NCBI GenBank assembly: GCA_003963305.1
Contig: RXJR01000008.1
Coordinates: forward strand, 1 to 64,000
DNA length: 64,000 nt
Source: Candidatus Melainabacteria bacterium
GTDB taxonomy: Bacteria; Cyanobacteriota; Vampirovibrionia; Obscuribacterales; Obscuribacteraceae
Reading direction: 5' to 3'
The notes under the pieces: generated by a model
What the model was told of the DNA's origin: nothing
Databases searched by the model: none
What the model saw: the letters and a program-made list of their open reading frames with translations, nothing else
Shown: piece by piece, positions 1 to 8,521 of the stretch
Layout of the letters: every line of letters starts with the position of its first letter
How positions within the stretch are numbered: the first letter of the stretch is position 1
Position numbers and translations under genes: made by a program

Positions 1-21
1 GGACTTATTTTTCTTCGTCAT
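1..21 (-). CDS. 5' end of a gene running off the left edge
   Basis: Only the first seven codons lie in the window (M-T-K-K-N-K-S). The ATG is preceded by a good AAGGAG ribosome binding site on the minus strand around positions 27-33. The product cannot be identified from this fragment. The Lys-rich start is typical of cytosolic or nucleic-acid-binding small proteins, but that is not evidence of function. Confidence 0.4.
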
Positions 22-197
22 GCTGCGCTCCTTGGTTATTTTACCTAAGAAGCGGATCTCCATCAGACCGGACTGTCTACTTTTTGGGGGGACCCTCAAT
101 TGGACTTCCTGTGCCCGTCCAACTATATGAATTAATAGACACCGGGTTAAGATAATGGTTGGAGGATAACTAGATGACGTGGACTTGGGAGAAAGGG

Positions 198-226
198 GTC
201 AAGCAGACCCTTTCGGGTCTGCTCGA
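198..226 (-). terminator. Hairpin after the UPF0114 gene
   Basis: AGCAGACCC and GGGTCTGCT flank a GAAA loop just downstream of the UPF0114 stop codon. The U-tract is weak, so this may be a terminator or simply a 3'-end stabilising hairpin. Confidence 0.5.
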
Positions 227-251
227 AATTTAGACGTTGTTGCTCCCGGTG

Positions 252-830
252 TCAGTCGACTTTGGTCGGATGCATGATCTTCCAGGTGATTGCGGTGATC
301 AAAGTGGTGCCCAGGAAGACGACGTGGATGACCACATGCGTCAGCCATTCCTGTGTCGGCACCGGCGTGATGCTGATGCAGTCTTTGAGTAGCACGACGC
401 TTGAAACGCCGGTGAAGGCAAGCCCCAGCTTGACCTTCAACACGATGGTGTCGATTCTGTTCAGCCACGCAGGACCCTGTGCCGCCAGTCTCTGCTGGAA
501 TCGGCGTACATAGATCTGATGTCCGCCCATGATCGTCAAGATTAGCAGTGAGCAGATCATGGCATGGTCGAGCAGGTCGACTATGACCACGAGCAGGTCC
601 TGGTCTCCGCCGTGGGCGCCTGTGATGAACGCCGGCGCGTGAGCGACCAGGGTGCCCACATGAAAGAAGAATCGCAGCAGGTAAACGATCAACGCCACCG
701 TCAAACCTGCATTCACCGGATAGAGGAGCCAGCGCACCTCGAACATCAGCCGTTCGGCAATGCTCGACACCTCCGGTGATTGCACTGCATCCGGTGGCGC
801 CGTCTGGGAAACTGCACTAGTGTCTGTCAT
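252..830 (-). CDS. UPF0114 (YqhA-like) membrane protein
   Basis: A 192-residue integral membrane protein resembling the UPF0114/YqhA family. Visible family features are the RWLLYPVNAGL segment near residue 33, a long first helix, a central VDLLDHAMI stretch, an LxxKxxLAFTGVSSVVLL segment and a final helix after HVVIHVVFLG. It has about four membrane segments and sits in the inner membrane; the family's biochemical role is unknown. The N-terminus is about 25 residues longer than E. coli YqhA and Ser/Pro-rich. The ATG at 830 is chosen over one eight codons upstream because AGGAGA lies correctly before it. A hairpin at 860-899 is in the leader. Confidence 0.85.
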   Translation of the reverse strand: MTDTSAVSQTAPPDAVQSPEVSSIAERLMFEVRWLLYPVNAGLTVALIVYLLRFFFHVGTLVAHAPAFITGAHGGDQDLLVVIVDLLDHAMICSLLILTIMGGHQIYVRRFQQRLAAQGPAWLNRIDTIVLKVKLGLAFTGVSSVVLLKDCISITPVPTQEWLTHVVIHVVFLGTTLITAITWKIMHPTKVD

Positions 831-859
831 AAATTGGTCTCCTGGTTGTGGCAATCTTT

Positions 860-899
860 GGAGAACTCAGGTTGATTAGAACCCACCTGGTGGTTCTCC
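860..899 (-). promoter_or_regulatory. Leader hairpin containing CCACC-GGTGG dyad
   Basis: GGAGAAC (860-866) pairs with GTTCTCC (893-899), and CAGGT (868-872) with ACCTG (885-889). The right arm includes CCACCTGGTGG. It lies 30 nt upstream of the UPF0114 start and belongs with the other GGTG/CACC leader dyads in this window. Confidence 0.5.
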
Positions 900-1430
900 G
901 GCTGGGCGGCTTGCTGATTTCTGACCCGGACGTTTCGCGACGATTGTGCGTCCGATGTGCGTGAGAATCCGCAGCTCGAAAGAAGCTAAAGCTGTGTTCT
1001 TAAAAGTGCAGGGGCTGATGGTGGTTGGGAGGGATGCCTGAAAAAAACGTAGATCAAAGAGGCTTTTACATTAGCCCTCTGGAAGCGTGTAATCCAGTTG
1101 ATTGCGACAACCTTACAATTGCTAGATTGCTCCGCTGATGGGCGTTGACCTGATTTCAGTGGAAAAGTTAGCGCAGCTGCGATGTCAAAATGGTGTCACT
1201 TAGCCCACCTCCGGACAAATCCTGACGACCAGGGTGGCTACAAAATCTTCTTGAACAGTCGCTTTAATAACTATTTAAAATAGTATAAGTGGGCGCAAAA
1301 AATTTGCTGCAGGTTGCGCCCTGACCAGGAGAGGAAGAGCGAAGAAGGGCAAGAAATTCCAAGAAAACACGAGGTTTTCAGGGAATTCCTTGCCTTTTGA
1401 AATAAGCGAAACGGCAGCTTCTCGGCGAGC
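900..1430. other. Intergenic stretch without a convincing gene
   Basis: No ORF with a ribosome binding site was found. It holds a small hairpin at about 1058-1080 (AGAGGCT/AGCCCTCT) and a short AT palindrome ACTATTTAAAATAGT at about 1270-1284. The latter lies beyond the 3' end of the amidase gene and may mark its transcript end. Confidence 0.4.
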
Positions 1431-2195
1431 TTACTTCTTGTGGCGGCGACGGCGTCTGGCTTTCTGTTGCATTGCATCAGAAATGTTCTTTCGGCGAACC
1501 AGACAAGCCAACCGAGCTTTTGTTTCCAGATCGGCGATGCCGACCTTGCCCGGTGTCTTGAAAATATCCGCCTGGAAGTGGCGCTGGAAGGCGGTGATCA
1601 GGACACGCTGGTCGATGGTCGGGCGATAACCGACTTTGACAAGTGCCTTCTGCACATCCGCATCGGTCCAGCCCGCAGAGGTCTTGTAGTCAGCCTGCGT
1701 CGGTACCGGCCAGACACCGAGCCCGGTAGCCGCAAGCGACTGCCAATCGAAAAGCTCACCGGGGTCCGGCTTGCGGTCAGGAGCGATGTCCGAATGACCG
1801 ATGACGTGGAACGAGCGAATCTTGTGGCGATTGACGATTGCTTTGCTCAGGGCGATGACCGATTGCATCTGTACTTCGGGATACGGAGCATCGCCAGTGT
1901 TAGCAATCTCAATGCCGACCGAGGAGGAGTTGAGGTCGGTGGCGCCGTCCCAGAACGAGACGCCGGCGTGCCAGGCGCGCTTCTCTTCTGCGACGAGGCG
2001 ATAGACAGTTCCATCTTCGCCGACCACATAGTGTGCGCTCACTCCCGTGGTGGGGTCGCAGAGCCTTCGAATGGCGTCTTCTGCCGTAGCCATTGCCGTG
2101 TAGTGCAAGACCAGAAATTGGACCGATTCACCCTTGCGGTCGTTGAAGTTGGGCGAAGGTCGTTCAACAAACGTGAGTCTGGGATGTTTTGTCAT
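1431..2195 (-). CDS. N-acetylmuramoyl-L-alanine amidase, AmpD/AmiD type
   Basis: A 254-residue Amidase_2 protein that would cut the amide bond between N-acetylmuramic acid and the stem peptide. The zinc ligands are visible and correctly spaced: His31 in VLHYTA, His134 in VIGHSD and Asp144 in RKPDPG (AmpD uses His34, His154, Asp164). A C-terminal helical segment from about residue 165 resembles a small peptidoglycan-binding domain, as in AmiD, and the tail ends in a basic RRRRHKK. No clear signal peptide is seen, so a cytosolic recycling role is possible. The start at MTKHPRL follows an AGGTGA box; an upstream in-frame start would add 34 unlikely residues. Confidence 0.88.
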   Translation of the reverse strand: MTKHPRLTFVERPSPNFNDRKGESVQFLVLHYTAMATAEDAIRRLCDPTTGVSAHYVVGEDGTVYRLVAEEKRAWHAGVSFWDGATDLNSSSVGIEIANTGDAPYPEVQMQSVIALSKAIVNRHKIRSFHVIGHSDIAPDRKPDPGELFDWQSLAATGLGVWPVPTQADYKTSAGWTDADVQKALVKVGYRPTIDQRVLITAFQRHFQADIFKTPGKVGIADLETKARLACLVRRKNISDAMQQKARRRRRHKK

Positions 2196-2542
2196 AGAGT
2201 TCACCTGAGTAGAGTGAACAAAGCTTTCGCGAGCTGACTTCCCCGAGTGGCAAATCATTCGCCGGGAGACATTGGGTTCCGGGCGTTTGAATCTCACAAA
2301 TGGAACAGCACGCCTATACAGTCGTCTCGTTGACGAATGAAAGCGTGTTATTCGATTGGCGAAAGGGTCGGGGTGTGGCTAACTTCGAAAGACTGTGTTT
2401 GGTGGAGGAGATAAATCAATCATCTTCTACAGATGTGACAAATAGCCATAGATTCGCCTGGTCTTGGCTTCTCAAAGTCCAAGTTAGGTTTCTCGCAGTT
2501 CAGCGATACGCGCTAACTGTGCGAGTTGCGCATAGATGCTTG
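2196..2542. other. Intergenic region upstream of the amidase
   Basis: It contains the leader of the amidase and the 3' flank of the next minus-strand gene. A long plus-strand ORF from 2300 runs into the antisense of the secreted protein and has no ribosome binding site. No other feature is seen. Confidence 0.4.
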
Positions 2543-3184
2543 TTAGTTCCCGTTGCAATTGATCTGCGACGATCCGCACGTGTGCGGGTTGTTAAGCTGG
2601 ATAAATGGACTTTGATTGCCATTTATGAGGAAATTTCCGATCACGTGATTTGCCTCGCCACCCGCCGTGCCTACGTGCGCGATCACTACGCTGTTGATTC
2701 TGGCTGGAGAAGATGGCTGGATCACGTATCTTGTAAATCCGTTGCTGAGCGGAATCTGTACGAAACTCTGGCAGGCTGTGGAAACTGTTCCAGTAGGTTC
2801 GTTCAGAAACATGAATACGCCAAAAGATTCGTCACCAGTGCAGCCGCCTCCGAGAACATCAAAAGAAATTCGATTCAAAGGCATATTTTTCAGACCCTGC
2901 CATTGAACCCCTGCGATTCCGCAACTGCCGTCAGTCGGCACAGTAGTGAGAATATTCAGTTGATTGGAGACGTTGCTGAAAAAAGCGAATCCTTTGCCGC
3001 AAAAGAAATTGTTCATAGTTCCGACTGTCAGGACGCCTGGGGGAGTAGCATGTGGCGGAGAGGCAGGCGCTTTACTTGTTTTGTCGCGGGCACCGGCATC
3101 GGATACTGTAAACGGCGCGATCAGGCAGATCGCTGCAGCGATCCCCAGCAAATTGCCACTCAGAAATTTAAAAGCTCTTGTCAT
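2543..3184 (-). CDS. Secreted protein, distant relative of the 27-29 kb paralogs
   Basis: A 213-residue exported protein of unknown function. Residues 1 to about 32 form a signal peptide (basic start, then LLGIAAAICLIAPF and a small-residue cleavage region). The mature part has about six cysteines and looks beta-rich. Its ending, with NSVVIAHVGTAGGEANHVIGNFLING, follows the same pattern as the endings of the secreted proteins at 27235 and 28422 (RISxxL..GDxGYILxGNTQV). I infer distant homology, not proven. The start is set by GGGGAG before ATG 3184. Confidence 0.75.
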   Translation of the reverse strand: MTRAFKFLSGNLLGIAAAICLIAPFTVSDAGARDKTSKAPASPPHATPPGVLTVGTMNNFFCGKGFAFFSNVSNQLNILTTVPTDGSCGIAGVQWQGLKNMPLNRISFDVLGGGCTGDESFGVFMFLNEPTGTVSTACQSFVQIPLSNGFTRYVIQPSSPARINSVVIAHVGTAGGEANHVIGNFLINGNQSPFIQLNNPHTCGSSQINCNGN

Positions 3185-3417
3185 ACGAAATTCTCCCCTT
3201 GATATAAACATCTTACTCCGCATGCATGAACGACCAGAGTCACGAATCAGGGCTTGTAGCCAACTAGCCACGCGTTCAACGCTGTCGAATTATTTTTGCC
3301 TGTAAGCTTCTTTTTCGATTTCGCTCCCGTCTTGAAACGACTGGTTGTTGTTTTGGTTATCTTGATTCTCTTCGCGCAATAAAAAAGAGCGGCTGTAAAT
3401 ACTTGATTGTTGTGGGC

Positions 3418-3423
3418 TATAAT
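3418..3423 (+). promoter_or_regulatory. TATAAT -10 box of the XRE gene
   Basis: A perfect TATAAT lies 26 bp before the start codon at 3449, in an AT-rich tract. No good -35 hexamer is visible at 17 bp spacing, so it may need an activator or be an autoregulated weak promoter. Confidence 0.5.
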
Positions 3424-3448
3424 CCGCAAGACTATTCGGAAAAAACCC

Positions 3449-3685
3449 ATGGCATTAAACCTTCAACACCTCGGAAAGCTAATCAAAGAGCGTCGCGAAA
3501 ATCTTGGTCTGTCCCAGCAGGATGTAGCTGATGCAACACACCTGCATCGAACTTACATCAGTGACATTGAACGTGGGCAACGGAACATAACGATTGGTTC
3601 ATTGCAACGCGTAGCTATTGCACTCGATATACGTTTGTCTACTCTGGCGCGTTTGGCTGAAGTTGCAGAGGCCGAGGGCGAGTAA
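3449..3685 (+). CDS. XRE-family helix-turn-helix regulator
   Basis: A 78-residue single-domain DNA-binding protein. The Cro/CI-type HTH covers almost the whole chain: GKLIKERRENLGLSQQDVAD, then HRTYISDIERGQRN as the recognition helix region, ending in an acidic tail. Such small XRE proteins bind operators as dimers; the target is unknown and autoregulation is a guess. The ATG at 3449 is preferred to one 14 codons upstream because the domain starts here and the -10 box at 3418 would otherwise be too close. It is not adjacent to a toxin gene. A second protein of the same kind is at 50781. Confidence 0.85.
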   Translation: MALNLQHLGKLIKERRENLGLSQQDVADATHLHRTYISDIERGQRNITIGSLQRVAIALDIRLSTLARLAEVAEAEGE

Positions 3686-3744
3686 AAATTTGCCTTGTTT
3701 GTTATTGTTAATGGGTGTTCTGATCGACATCGGAGTTTGTTTTG

Positions 3745-4200
3745 ATGAAGAATTTGAAATTTCGTTCACTGTCTGAAAATGCCGGCGCTACTCTAGCCTT
3801 AGCTGTAATTCTGAGCTCTGTCTGTTGCGGCAATGCTGCCCTGGCTGGACCTGTCAAAGAGGGTGTCGATGATGCCGCAGGCGGCGTCAAGAAAGCAGTG
3901 AAGACGACTGACGGTGGTGTTAAGAAAGCGGTCAAAACCACTGACAGTGGAGTTAAAAAGGCCATTGAAACCACTGATGGCGGTGTTAAAAAAGCGGTTA
4001 AAACCACTGACGGTGGAGTTAAGAAAGCTATAGAAACTACAGACGGCGGCGTCAAAAAGGCTATTACTGTCACCGATGGTGGTGTCAAAAAAGCTGTTAA
4101 GACAACCGACGGTGGCGTCAAGAAGGCTCTTAAAACCACAGATGGTGGCGTGAAGAAGGCTGTGCGCTCGACTGAAGATCTTGTCAAAAAGGTTTTCTAA
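3745..4200 (+). CDS. Exported protein of nine 11-residue GVKKAVKTTDG repeats
   Basis: A 151-residue protein with a signal peptide (TLALAVILSSVCCGNAALA, cleaved near residue 34). Nine near-perfect 11-residue repeats of the form GGVKKAVKTTD follow, with variants GVKKAIETTD and GVKKAITVTD, and a degenerate repeat at each end (EGVDDAAG, DLVKKVF). An 11-residue period with Val/Ala/Ile on one face and Lys/Thr/Asp on the other is typical of amphipathic helices in LEA proteins, apolipoproteins and synucleins, which bind membranes or protect proteins. That role here is inference. CGGAG (3731-3735) sits 9 nt before ATG 3745; a TTG one codon earlier is also possible. Confidence 0.8.
   Translation: MKNLKFRSLSENAGATLALAVILSSVCCGNAALAGPVKEGVDDAAGGVKKAVKTTDGGVKKAVKTTDSGVKKAIETTDGGVKKAVKTTDGGVKKAIETTDGGVKKAITVTDGGVKKAVKTTDGGVKKALKTTDGGVKKAVRSTEDLVKKVF
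3882..4182 (+). repeat. 33-bp coding tandem repeat
   Basis: About nine copies of a 33-bp unit encoding the 11-residue repeat. Copies differ mainly at third codon positions (GTC/GTT, AAA/AAG, GGC/GGT). The protein sequence is therefore more conserved than the DNA, which suggests selection on the repeat rather than very recent duplication. Confidence 0.8.
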
Positions 4201-4215
4201 CAACAGAAGCTCGGC

Positions 4216-4740
4216 TTATTGTTTAACGAAAACTTTCAGCTCCGCTGAATCGGCGTTCAGTATTGCCAGTTCAACGTCTGGATCTGTTGCCTGCCATTCT
4301 GCTCTTTTGTTTGTTTTGAGCAGATTGGCACCTGCGGCTGTTTTCAGATAATAGAATCCATGCGCAGCCTTATTGATAGCGGTGGTAACGGTGGCATCGT
4401 CGTAACGCGCTGTCACCGTCTTTTTCAGCTCAGGCGAAAGTGGCAGGGGATGCCAGATTTCGCTTTTCTTTTCAACAGATCTGCTGTACTCCAGGTATTG
4501 CGTCGGAGTGAATTTAAATGCGGCAGTGAGAAACAAATTCTTCCGGTCAGCCCAGTGTGACTCGTCTTCAGGTGTGCTTTGCACAACTAATTCGACTTCC
4601 TGCGGCACGTTGAATTCGCGAATCACCCAGTCTCGGTCAGAGTGTCTGGCGCAACCGGTCAAAGCTGAGCTTACGATGGTCAGGCACAATAGTGCTCCGA
4701 TTCTTCTGGAAACTTTTCTGCAGTTGCGAGCGAGTGACAT
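4216..4740 (-). CDS. Putative lipoprotein of unknown function
   Basis: A 174-residue protein with a lipoprotein signal: basic Arg-rich start, hydrophobic IGALLCLTIVSSA, then the lipobox L-T-G-C with Cys30 as the predicted lipidated residue. The mature domain has no motif I recognise; it contains WVIREFNVPQEVELVVQS and a later HPLPLSPELKKTV stretch. It converges with the 11-mer repeat gene. The start ATG at 4740 lacks a strong ribosome binding site, so an alternative start cannot be excluded. Confidence 0.65.
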   Translation of the reverse strand: MSLARNCRKVSRRIGALLCLTIVSSALTGCARHSDRDWVIREFNVPQEVELVVQSTPEDESHWADRKNLFLTAAFKFTPTQYLEYSRSVEKKSEIWHPLPLSPELKKTVTARYDDATVTTAINKAAHGFYYLKTAAGANLLKTNKRAEWQATDPDVELAILNADSAELKVFVKQ

Positions 4741-5099
4741 ACTAAGACTTTAGCTGCTTCAACTCCAAAAAGACAGAAAGCGAGAGACTAGCTCCCGCCA
4801 CTGCTTGCCCTAAATTTGCTCGAAAGGGTCCCTTTTCTCTGTCGTGGGTCCGTAAGCTGTCCGCTTGCTTGATTCTGCGGCTCGCCTGCTCTCGATGTCT
4901 TTACTTTATCCATCAGTTGTGACCAAAGAGTGGCTTCTCTGTGACAAAACTATGGCAAGAGAGAATTTCCTGTTTGAAACCAACTGGTGACCTTTTCGAG
5001 GATTTTACTCAGCCAAGATGTTAGGCTTTTGGACCCGGTCGGCGCCTACTTGTTGTCAGATGCGGCTCTTGTTTTGAAAATAATGGATGAGGTTGAGGC
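4741..5099. other. Divergent promoter region
   Basis: It separates the minus-strand lipoprotein gene from the plus-strand glucosidase gene and must hold both promoters. A short inverted repeat (AAAGGGTCCCTTT) lies at about 4822-4835. I could not assign clear -35/-10 pairs. Confidence 0.4.
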
Positions 5100-7373
5100 A
5101 TGAAAAGACTGATGGGAGTTGTCCTGGCTGCAAGTCTATTGTTCAGCCAGCAAGCGGTTGTCCTGGCTGAACAGCAGAAGCCTGCAGAGAATCTTCTACC
5201 GGCGCCGCAAGAAACTCCGACACAACGTCCGTCCGAAATTAAGGCGGCTATTCCAAATCATCCGCGTCAGGTTTTGAAACACCAGGGACATTTTTTGGTC
5301 ATGGATGAGACTGGCTTGATGCCCGGTGATTCGAATCTTGGTTGTGGGCTTTATCGCGACGATACGCGATATTTGAGCGAGTGGGATTTAAGTCTGAATG
5401 GAGAAACGCTGACTTTACTCAGCGCTAATACTGAAGAAGGATTTGCCGGTCGCTTTGTTTACGGAAACAAAGGGCCTCGTCAAAAGCCGCTCGATAAGCT
5501 GCTTCCGGAGCAATCGATTGGGGTGGAGCGGAACGTTGTCATCTCCAATGCTATGCGAGAGCGTCTGGTGTTGACGAACTACGGGGTTGAAACTCAAAAT
5601 CTACAATTCGATATCAAATATGATTCCGACTTTGCCGACATGTTTGAAGTGCGCGGGCAGAAGCGCACCAGCAGAGGAGAGTATGCCGAGCCGCTCATAG
5701 ACAGCGATCGTAATCTCGTTGTTCTCAAATACGTTGGACTCGATCAAGTACCGATGAAAACGCTGATCAGTTTTTCAGGAGCGAAACCCAGTTCGCTGAC
5801 GCCGCACGGGGCACAGTTCAAGCTGACGATGGCACCCAGGTCGACGGTCGAAATTGAAGCTGTTGTCGCTACTAAAATCGGTAATGAGCCTGATGTGCCG
5901 CTTTGGGATGCTAAAGAGTGGAGCTTTGCCGCGCAAAAGTCCACAGTTGAAGCTCAATACAAACAATGGCGCAATGCCGGGGCATCGATCGAAACCGACA
6001 ATCTTGATTTTAATCGTCTCTGCGAGCGCAACTTCAAAGATCTCTTTATTTTGCGCCAACCGACGCCCCATGGTGAGTGTCTGTCAGCTGGGATTCCGTG
6101 GTTTACAGTTGCTTTTGGCCGGGATCAGGCCATAGCGGCTCATGAAACGCTTCCACTTTTGCCTGATATGACGCGCGAAATTTTATCGGTTCTGGCCTCC
6201 TATCAAGGCACCAGGTCTGATGATGTTACGGAGGAGCGCCCGGGGCGCATTCTGCATGAGTTGCGCCTGGGCGAGATGGCGCGCTGCAAGGAAATTCCAT
6301 TCAGACCTTATTATGGAACCGTCGATGCGACGCCGCTCTGGCTCTCGATGCTCGGGCAATATGTGCAATGGTCCGGCGATTATGAATTTGCACGCAAGTT
6401 GTGGCCGAATGTAGAAAGAGCGCTTGCCTACCTCGATTCAGAAACCGCGGATTATCCGTATCTAGTCTATGGAAAAAAGAAGGGTGCCCTCAGCAATCAA
6501 GGGTGGAAAGACTCGGTCGACTCGGTACTGTATTCGAATGGTGAGTTGGCCAGGCCGCCTATTGCTTTAAGCGAAGTGCAGGGCTACTTGTATGAAGCCT
6601 GGCATCGCACCGCCGATCTGGCCAAACATCTGGGCTATGCTCAGGTGAGCGACCGTCTCAATGCAAAGGCTGAGGCTCTGCAAAAGCGCTTCCAGAAAGA
6701 CTTTTGGATGCCGGAAGCACACTTCATGGCAGAAGCTCTGGATGGAAATGGCAAACAATGCGATGTTGTTTCTTCGAATCCAGGTCATACAATGTCTTCT
6801 GGTATCAACACTGAAGCTCAAAATCTTCAATTGTCCGACAAGATTTTTCATGCTGATATGAATTCGGGATGGGGAGTGCGTACCTTATCGTCGGCCGAGC
6901 GTGCTTACAATCCGCTCAGCTACCATGATGGCAGCATATGGCCGCACGACAATGCCATTATCATCGAGGGGTTGTGCAAGGTTGGACGCAAGCGTGAAGC
7001 CGGTATTATATCTGGTGGCATTTTCAAAGCGGCTCTGTCTCAGCCGGATTATCGTTTGCCTGAACTCTTCTGCGGCTTTTCGCGCCAGTATTCAGATAAA
7101 CCAATATGGTATCCGGTTTCCTGTTCTCCTCAAGCATGGGCTGCAGGGAGCATGTTCCTCATGCTGGAGAGTCTGCTCGGATTAAGAGCCGACGCGCCCA
7201 ACAATACTCTTTATGTCTCCAATCCAACCTTGCCTGACTATTTGAATATGGTGACAATCAGGCATTTGCGAGTTGGGACTGATAGTGTCGATCTCAAATT
7301 TTATCGCCAGGGTGATGCCACCAGATGTGATGTGCTTGGTAAGGCTGGAAAACTTCAGGTGGTGTTTAAGTAG
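5100..7373 (+). CDS. Exported glycogen-debranching-type glucosidase
   Basis: A 757-residue protein with an N-terminal signal peptide (MKRLMGVVLAASLLF, cleavage near LAEQQ). The GDE_N_bis beta-sandwich domain follows at about residues 60-265, recognisable from FLVMDETGLMPGD and GLYRDDTRYLSEWDL. The C-terminal (alpha/alpha)6 barrel has the GIPWFTVAFGRDQAIAA segment near residue 335 and a later SCSPQAWAAGS. The family includes amylo-alpha-1,6-glucosidases that cut branch points of glycogen-like glucans. Most relatives are cytosolic, so the export signal suggests use of external or periplasmic glucan. The ATG follows GAGGTTGAGGC. It is a single gene, not in a glycogen operon. Confidence 0.85.
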   Translation: MKRLMGVVLAASLLFSQQAVVLAEQQKPAENLLPAPQETPTQRPSEIKAAIPNHPRQVLKHQGHFLVMDETGLMPGDSNLGCGLYRDDTRYLSEWDLSLNGETLTLLSANTEEGFAGRFVYGNKGPRQKPLDKLLPEQSIGVERNVVISNAMRERLVLTNYGVETQNLQFDIKYDSDFADMFEVRGQKRTSRGEYAEPLIDSDRNLVVLKYVGLDQVPMKTLISFSGAKPSSLTPHGAQFKLTMAPRSTVEIEAVVATKIGNEPDVPLWDAKEWSFAAQKSTVEAQYKQWRNAGASIETDNLDFNRLCERNFKDLFILRQPTPHGECLSAGIPWFTVAFGRDQAIAAHETLPLLPDMTREILSVLASYQGTRSDDVTEERPGRILHELRLGEMARCKEIPFRPYYGTVDATPLWLSMLGQYVQWSGDYEFARKLWPNVERALAYLDSETADYPYLVYGKKKGALSNQGWKDSVDSVLYSNGELARPPIALSEVQGYLYEAWHRTADLAKHLGYAQVSDRLNAKAEALQKRFQKDFWMPEAHFMAEALDGNGKQCDVVSSNPGHTMSSGINTEAQNLQLSDKIFHADMNSGWGVRTLSSAERAYNPLSYHDGSIWPHDNAIIIEGLCKVGRKREAGIISGGIFKAALSQPDYRLPELFCGFSRQYSDKPIWYPVSCSPQAWAAGSMFLMLESLLGLRADAPNNTLYVSNPTLPDYLNMVTIRHLRVGTDSVDLKFYRQGDATRCDVLGKAGKLQVVFK

Positions 7374-7383
7374 AGGTCAGTTT

Positions 7384-7535
7384 GTCAGTTGTTCGAGTTG
7401 TCCATAAGGGGCGGGGCGCATGTTAGTTGTTTGAGTTGGCTATGATGGGCGGGACGCATGTTAGTTGTTTGAGTTAGCTATGATGGGCGGGACGCATGTT
7501 AGTTGTTCGAGTTAGCCATGATGGGCTGGACGCCT
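7384..7535. repeat. Four tandem 38-bp repeats
   Basis: Copies start at 7384, 7422, 7460 and 7498, each exactly 38 bp, beginning GTYAGTTGTTYGAGTT. The second and third differ at one base. The fourth covers the last codons and stop of the small minus-strand ORF at 7499, so the array looks like repeated duplication of that gene's 3' end into the flank. Confidence 0.9.
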
Positions 7536-7723
7536 ATGCCTGAGCCCGGTCTGAAGAAGTGGTGCGTAACCGCGGGTCTGGCAGTCAGGGACGGTACGTC
7601 CGGTGTAAAGCTAAGATCCTTTCTGGAATCGCTTCTCAATGATGCGTTTAATGATGTGCTCATCGTCAGTGCGGCTAATCCGACGATCATTCCAGCGGTC
7701 AGAAAGCCCAGATCTCTTGCCAT
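7499..7723 (-). CDS. Small single-pass membrane or exported protein
   Basis: A 74-residue protein starting MARDLGFLTAGMIVGLAAL, a membrane helix or signal sequence, followed by a polar Ser/Arg/Pro-rich tail ending NSNN. No family recognised. GAGGGCAAAGAA precedes the ATG at 7723. Its last codons lie inside the 38-bp repeat; each other repeat copy would encode a similar C-terminal tail and stop, so the reading frame has not been altered by the array. Confidence 0.55.
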   Translation of the reverse strand: MARDLGFLTAGMIVGLAALTMSTSLNASLRSDSRKDLSFTPDVPSLTARPAVTHHFFRPGSGIGVQPIMANSNN

Positions 7724-7884
7724 TTCTTTGCCCTCGCTTCGTCGTGTCGGTCGATGGAAAGATAGTAATTTTTTGTTTTGGCAAAATCCGGGCATTTTAA
7801 GTCAGCCTCTCTAACTCGTCGGGCGTCGGCAGCAACGCCCGCTGAGTCATAGCATGCTCTAGAAGGGCGGGGGTAAGTCCGGTG

Positions 7885-8415
7885 CTAGTTCAGGCACGGA
7901 GTCAATTCGCATCGTAAGCAATGCAGCCGTCTGGCGGCTTTGTCGTAAAGGGCGGTGTCTCCGGCTCGAATCAAGTTCGAGCAGTGTGTGCACGGGCCGT
8001 CGTACCTGACGCTGATGCCGATTAATTCAGCATTCGACTCGCACATTGAAAGCTGGCAGATGAGCTTGCGAGCATCACTATGAGCGGCATGATTGTCTAC
8101 CAAATTGCCGACCACTTGCGACAATTCCTCAGAATTGGAGAGATTTTTTCCCACGGCCTGAAGCTGTTTGACCCTATCCATCAGCAGTTGTAACTCTGGT
8201 GTTTCCGTGACTTTTTCCAGCCCCTGTCGAGCCAGGCTGGCTGTCGATCTGCCACAAGGAACACAGCGCACACGTACGCTGGACAGTTTGTCGTAGAAGA
8301 TCAGATCACCGGTTGAAATCATCGCGCCGCATCCGCACACGGTTCTGTAACGCGCCTGCATCAGTTTGGGCGCGACCCTGATGGTATCTTTTGCTGGTTT
8401 CCGCAATCTGGCCAT
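7885..8415 (-). CDS. Protein with two zinc-finger-like modules
   Basis: A 176-residue protein built from two copies of one cysteine module. The first, about residues 28-55, has CGCG then CVPCG; the second, about residues 142-169, has CTHC then CLRCE. Both share a G(D/S)..(I/A).(F/L)YDK core between the cysteine pairs (TGDLIFYDKLS and AGDTALYDKAA). A helical linker separates them. Zinc binding is inferred from the four-cysteine pattern. The family is not known to me; nucleic-acid or protein binding are both possible. The start is well supported by CGAGGTG before ATG 8415. Confidence 0.7.
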   Translation of the reverse strand: MARLRKPAKDTIRVAPKLMQARYRTVCGCGAMISTGDLIFYDKLSSVRVRCVPCGRSTASLARQGLEKVTETPELQLLMDRVKQLQAVGKNLSNSEELSQVVGNLVDNHAAHSDARKLICQLSMCESNAELIGISVRYDGPCTHCSNLIRAGDTALYDKAARRLHCLRCELTPCLN

Positions 8416-8521
8416 AAATGCACCTCGTTATAACTAACCAGATTGCACTGTAATCAATTTGACAGAACACCAGGCTGTGCAATTGCGCAGTCCTTCTCTT
8501 GTATTTATTCGGTTTTGCCCA

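Noticed and set aside
2300..3202. 300-residue plus-strand frame
   Set aside because: No ribosome binding site; most of it is antisense to a secreted protein with a clear signal peptide.
7384..7535. 38-bp repeats as a CRISPR array
   Set aside because: Copies are directly adjacent with no variable spacers.
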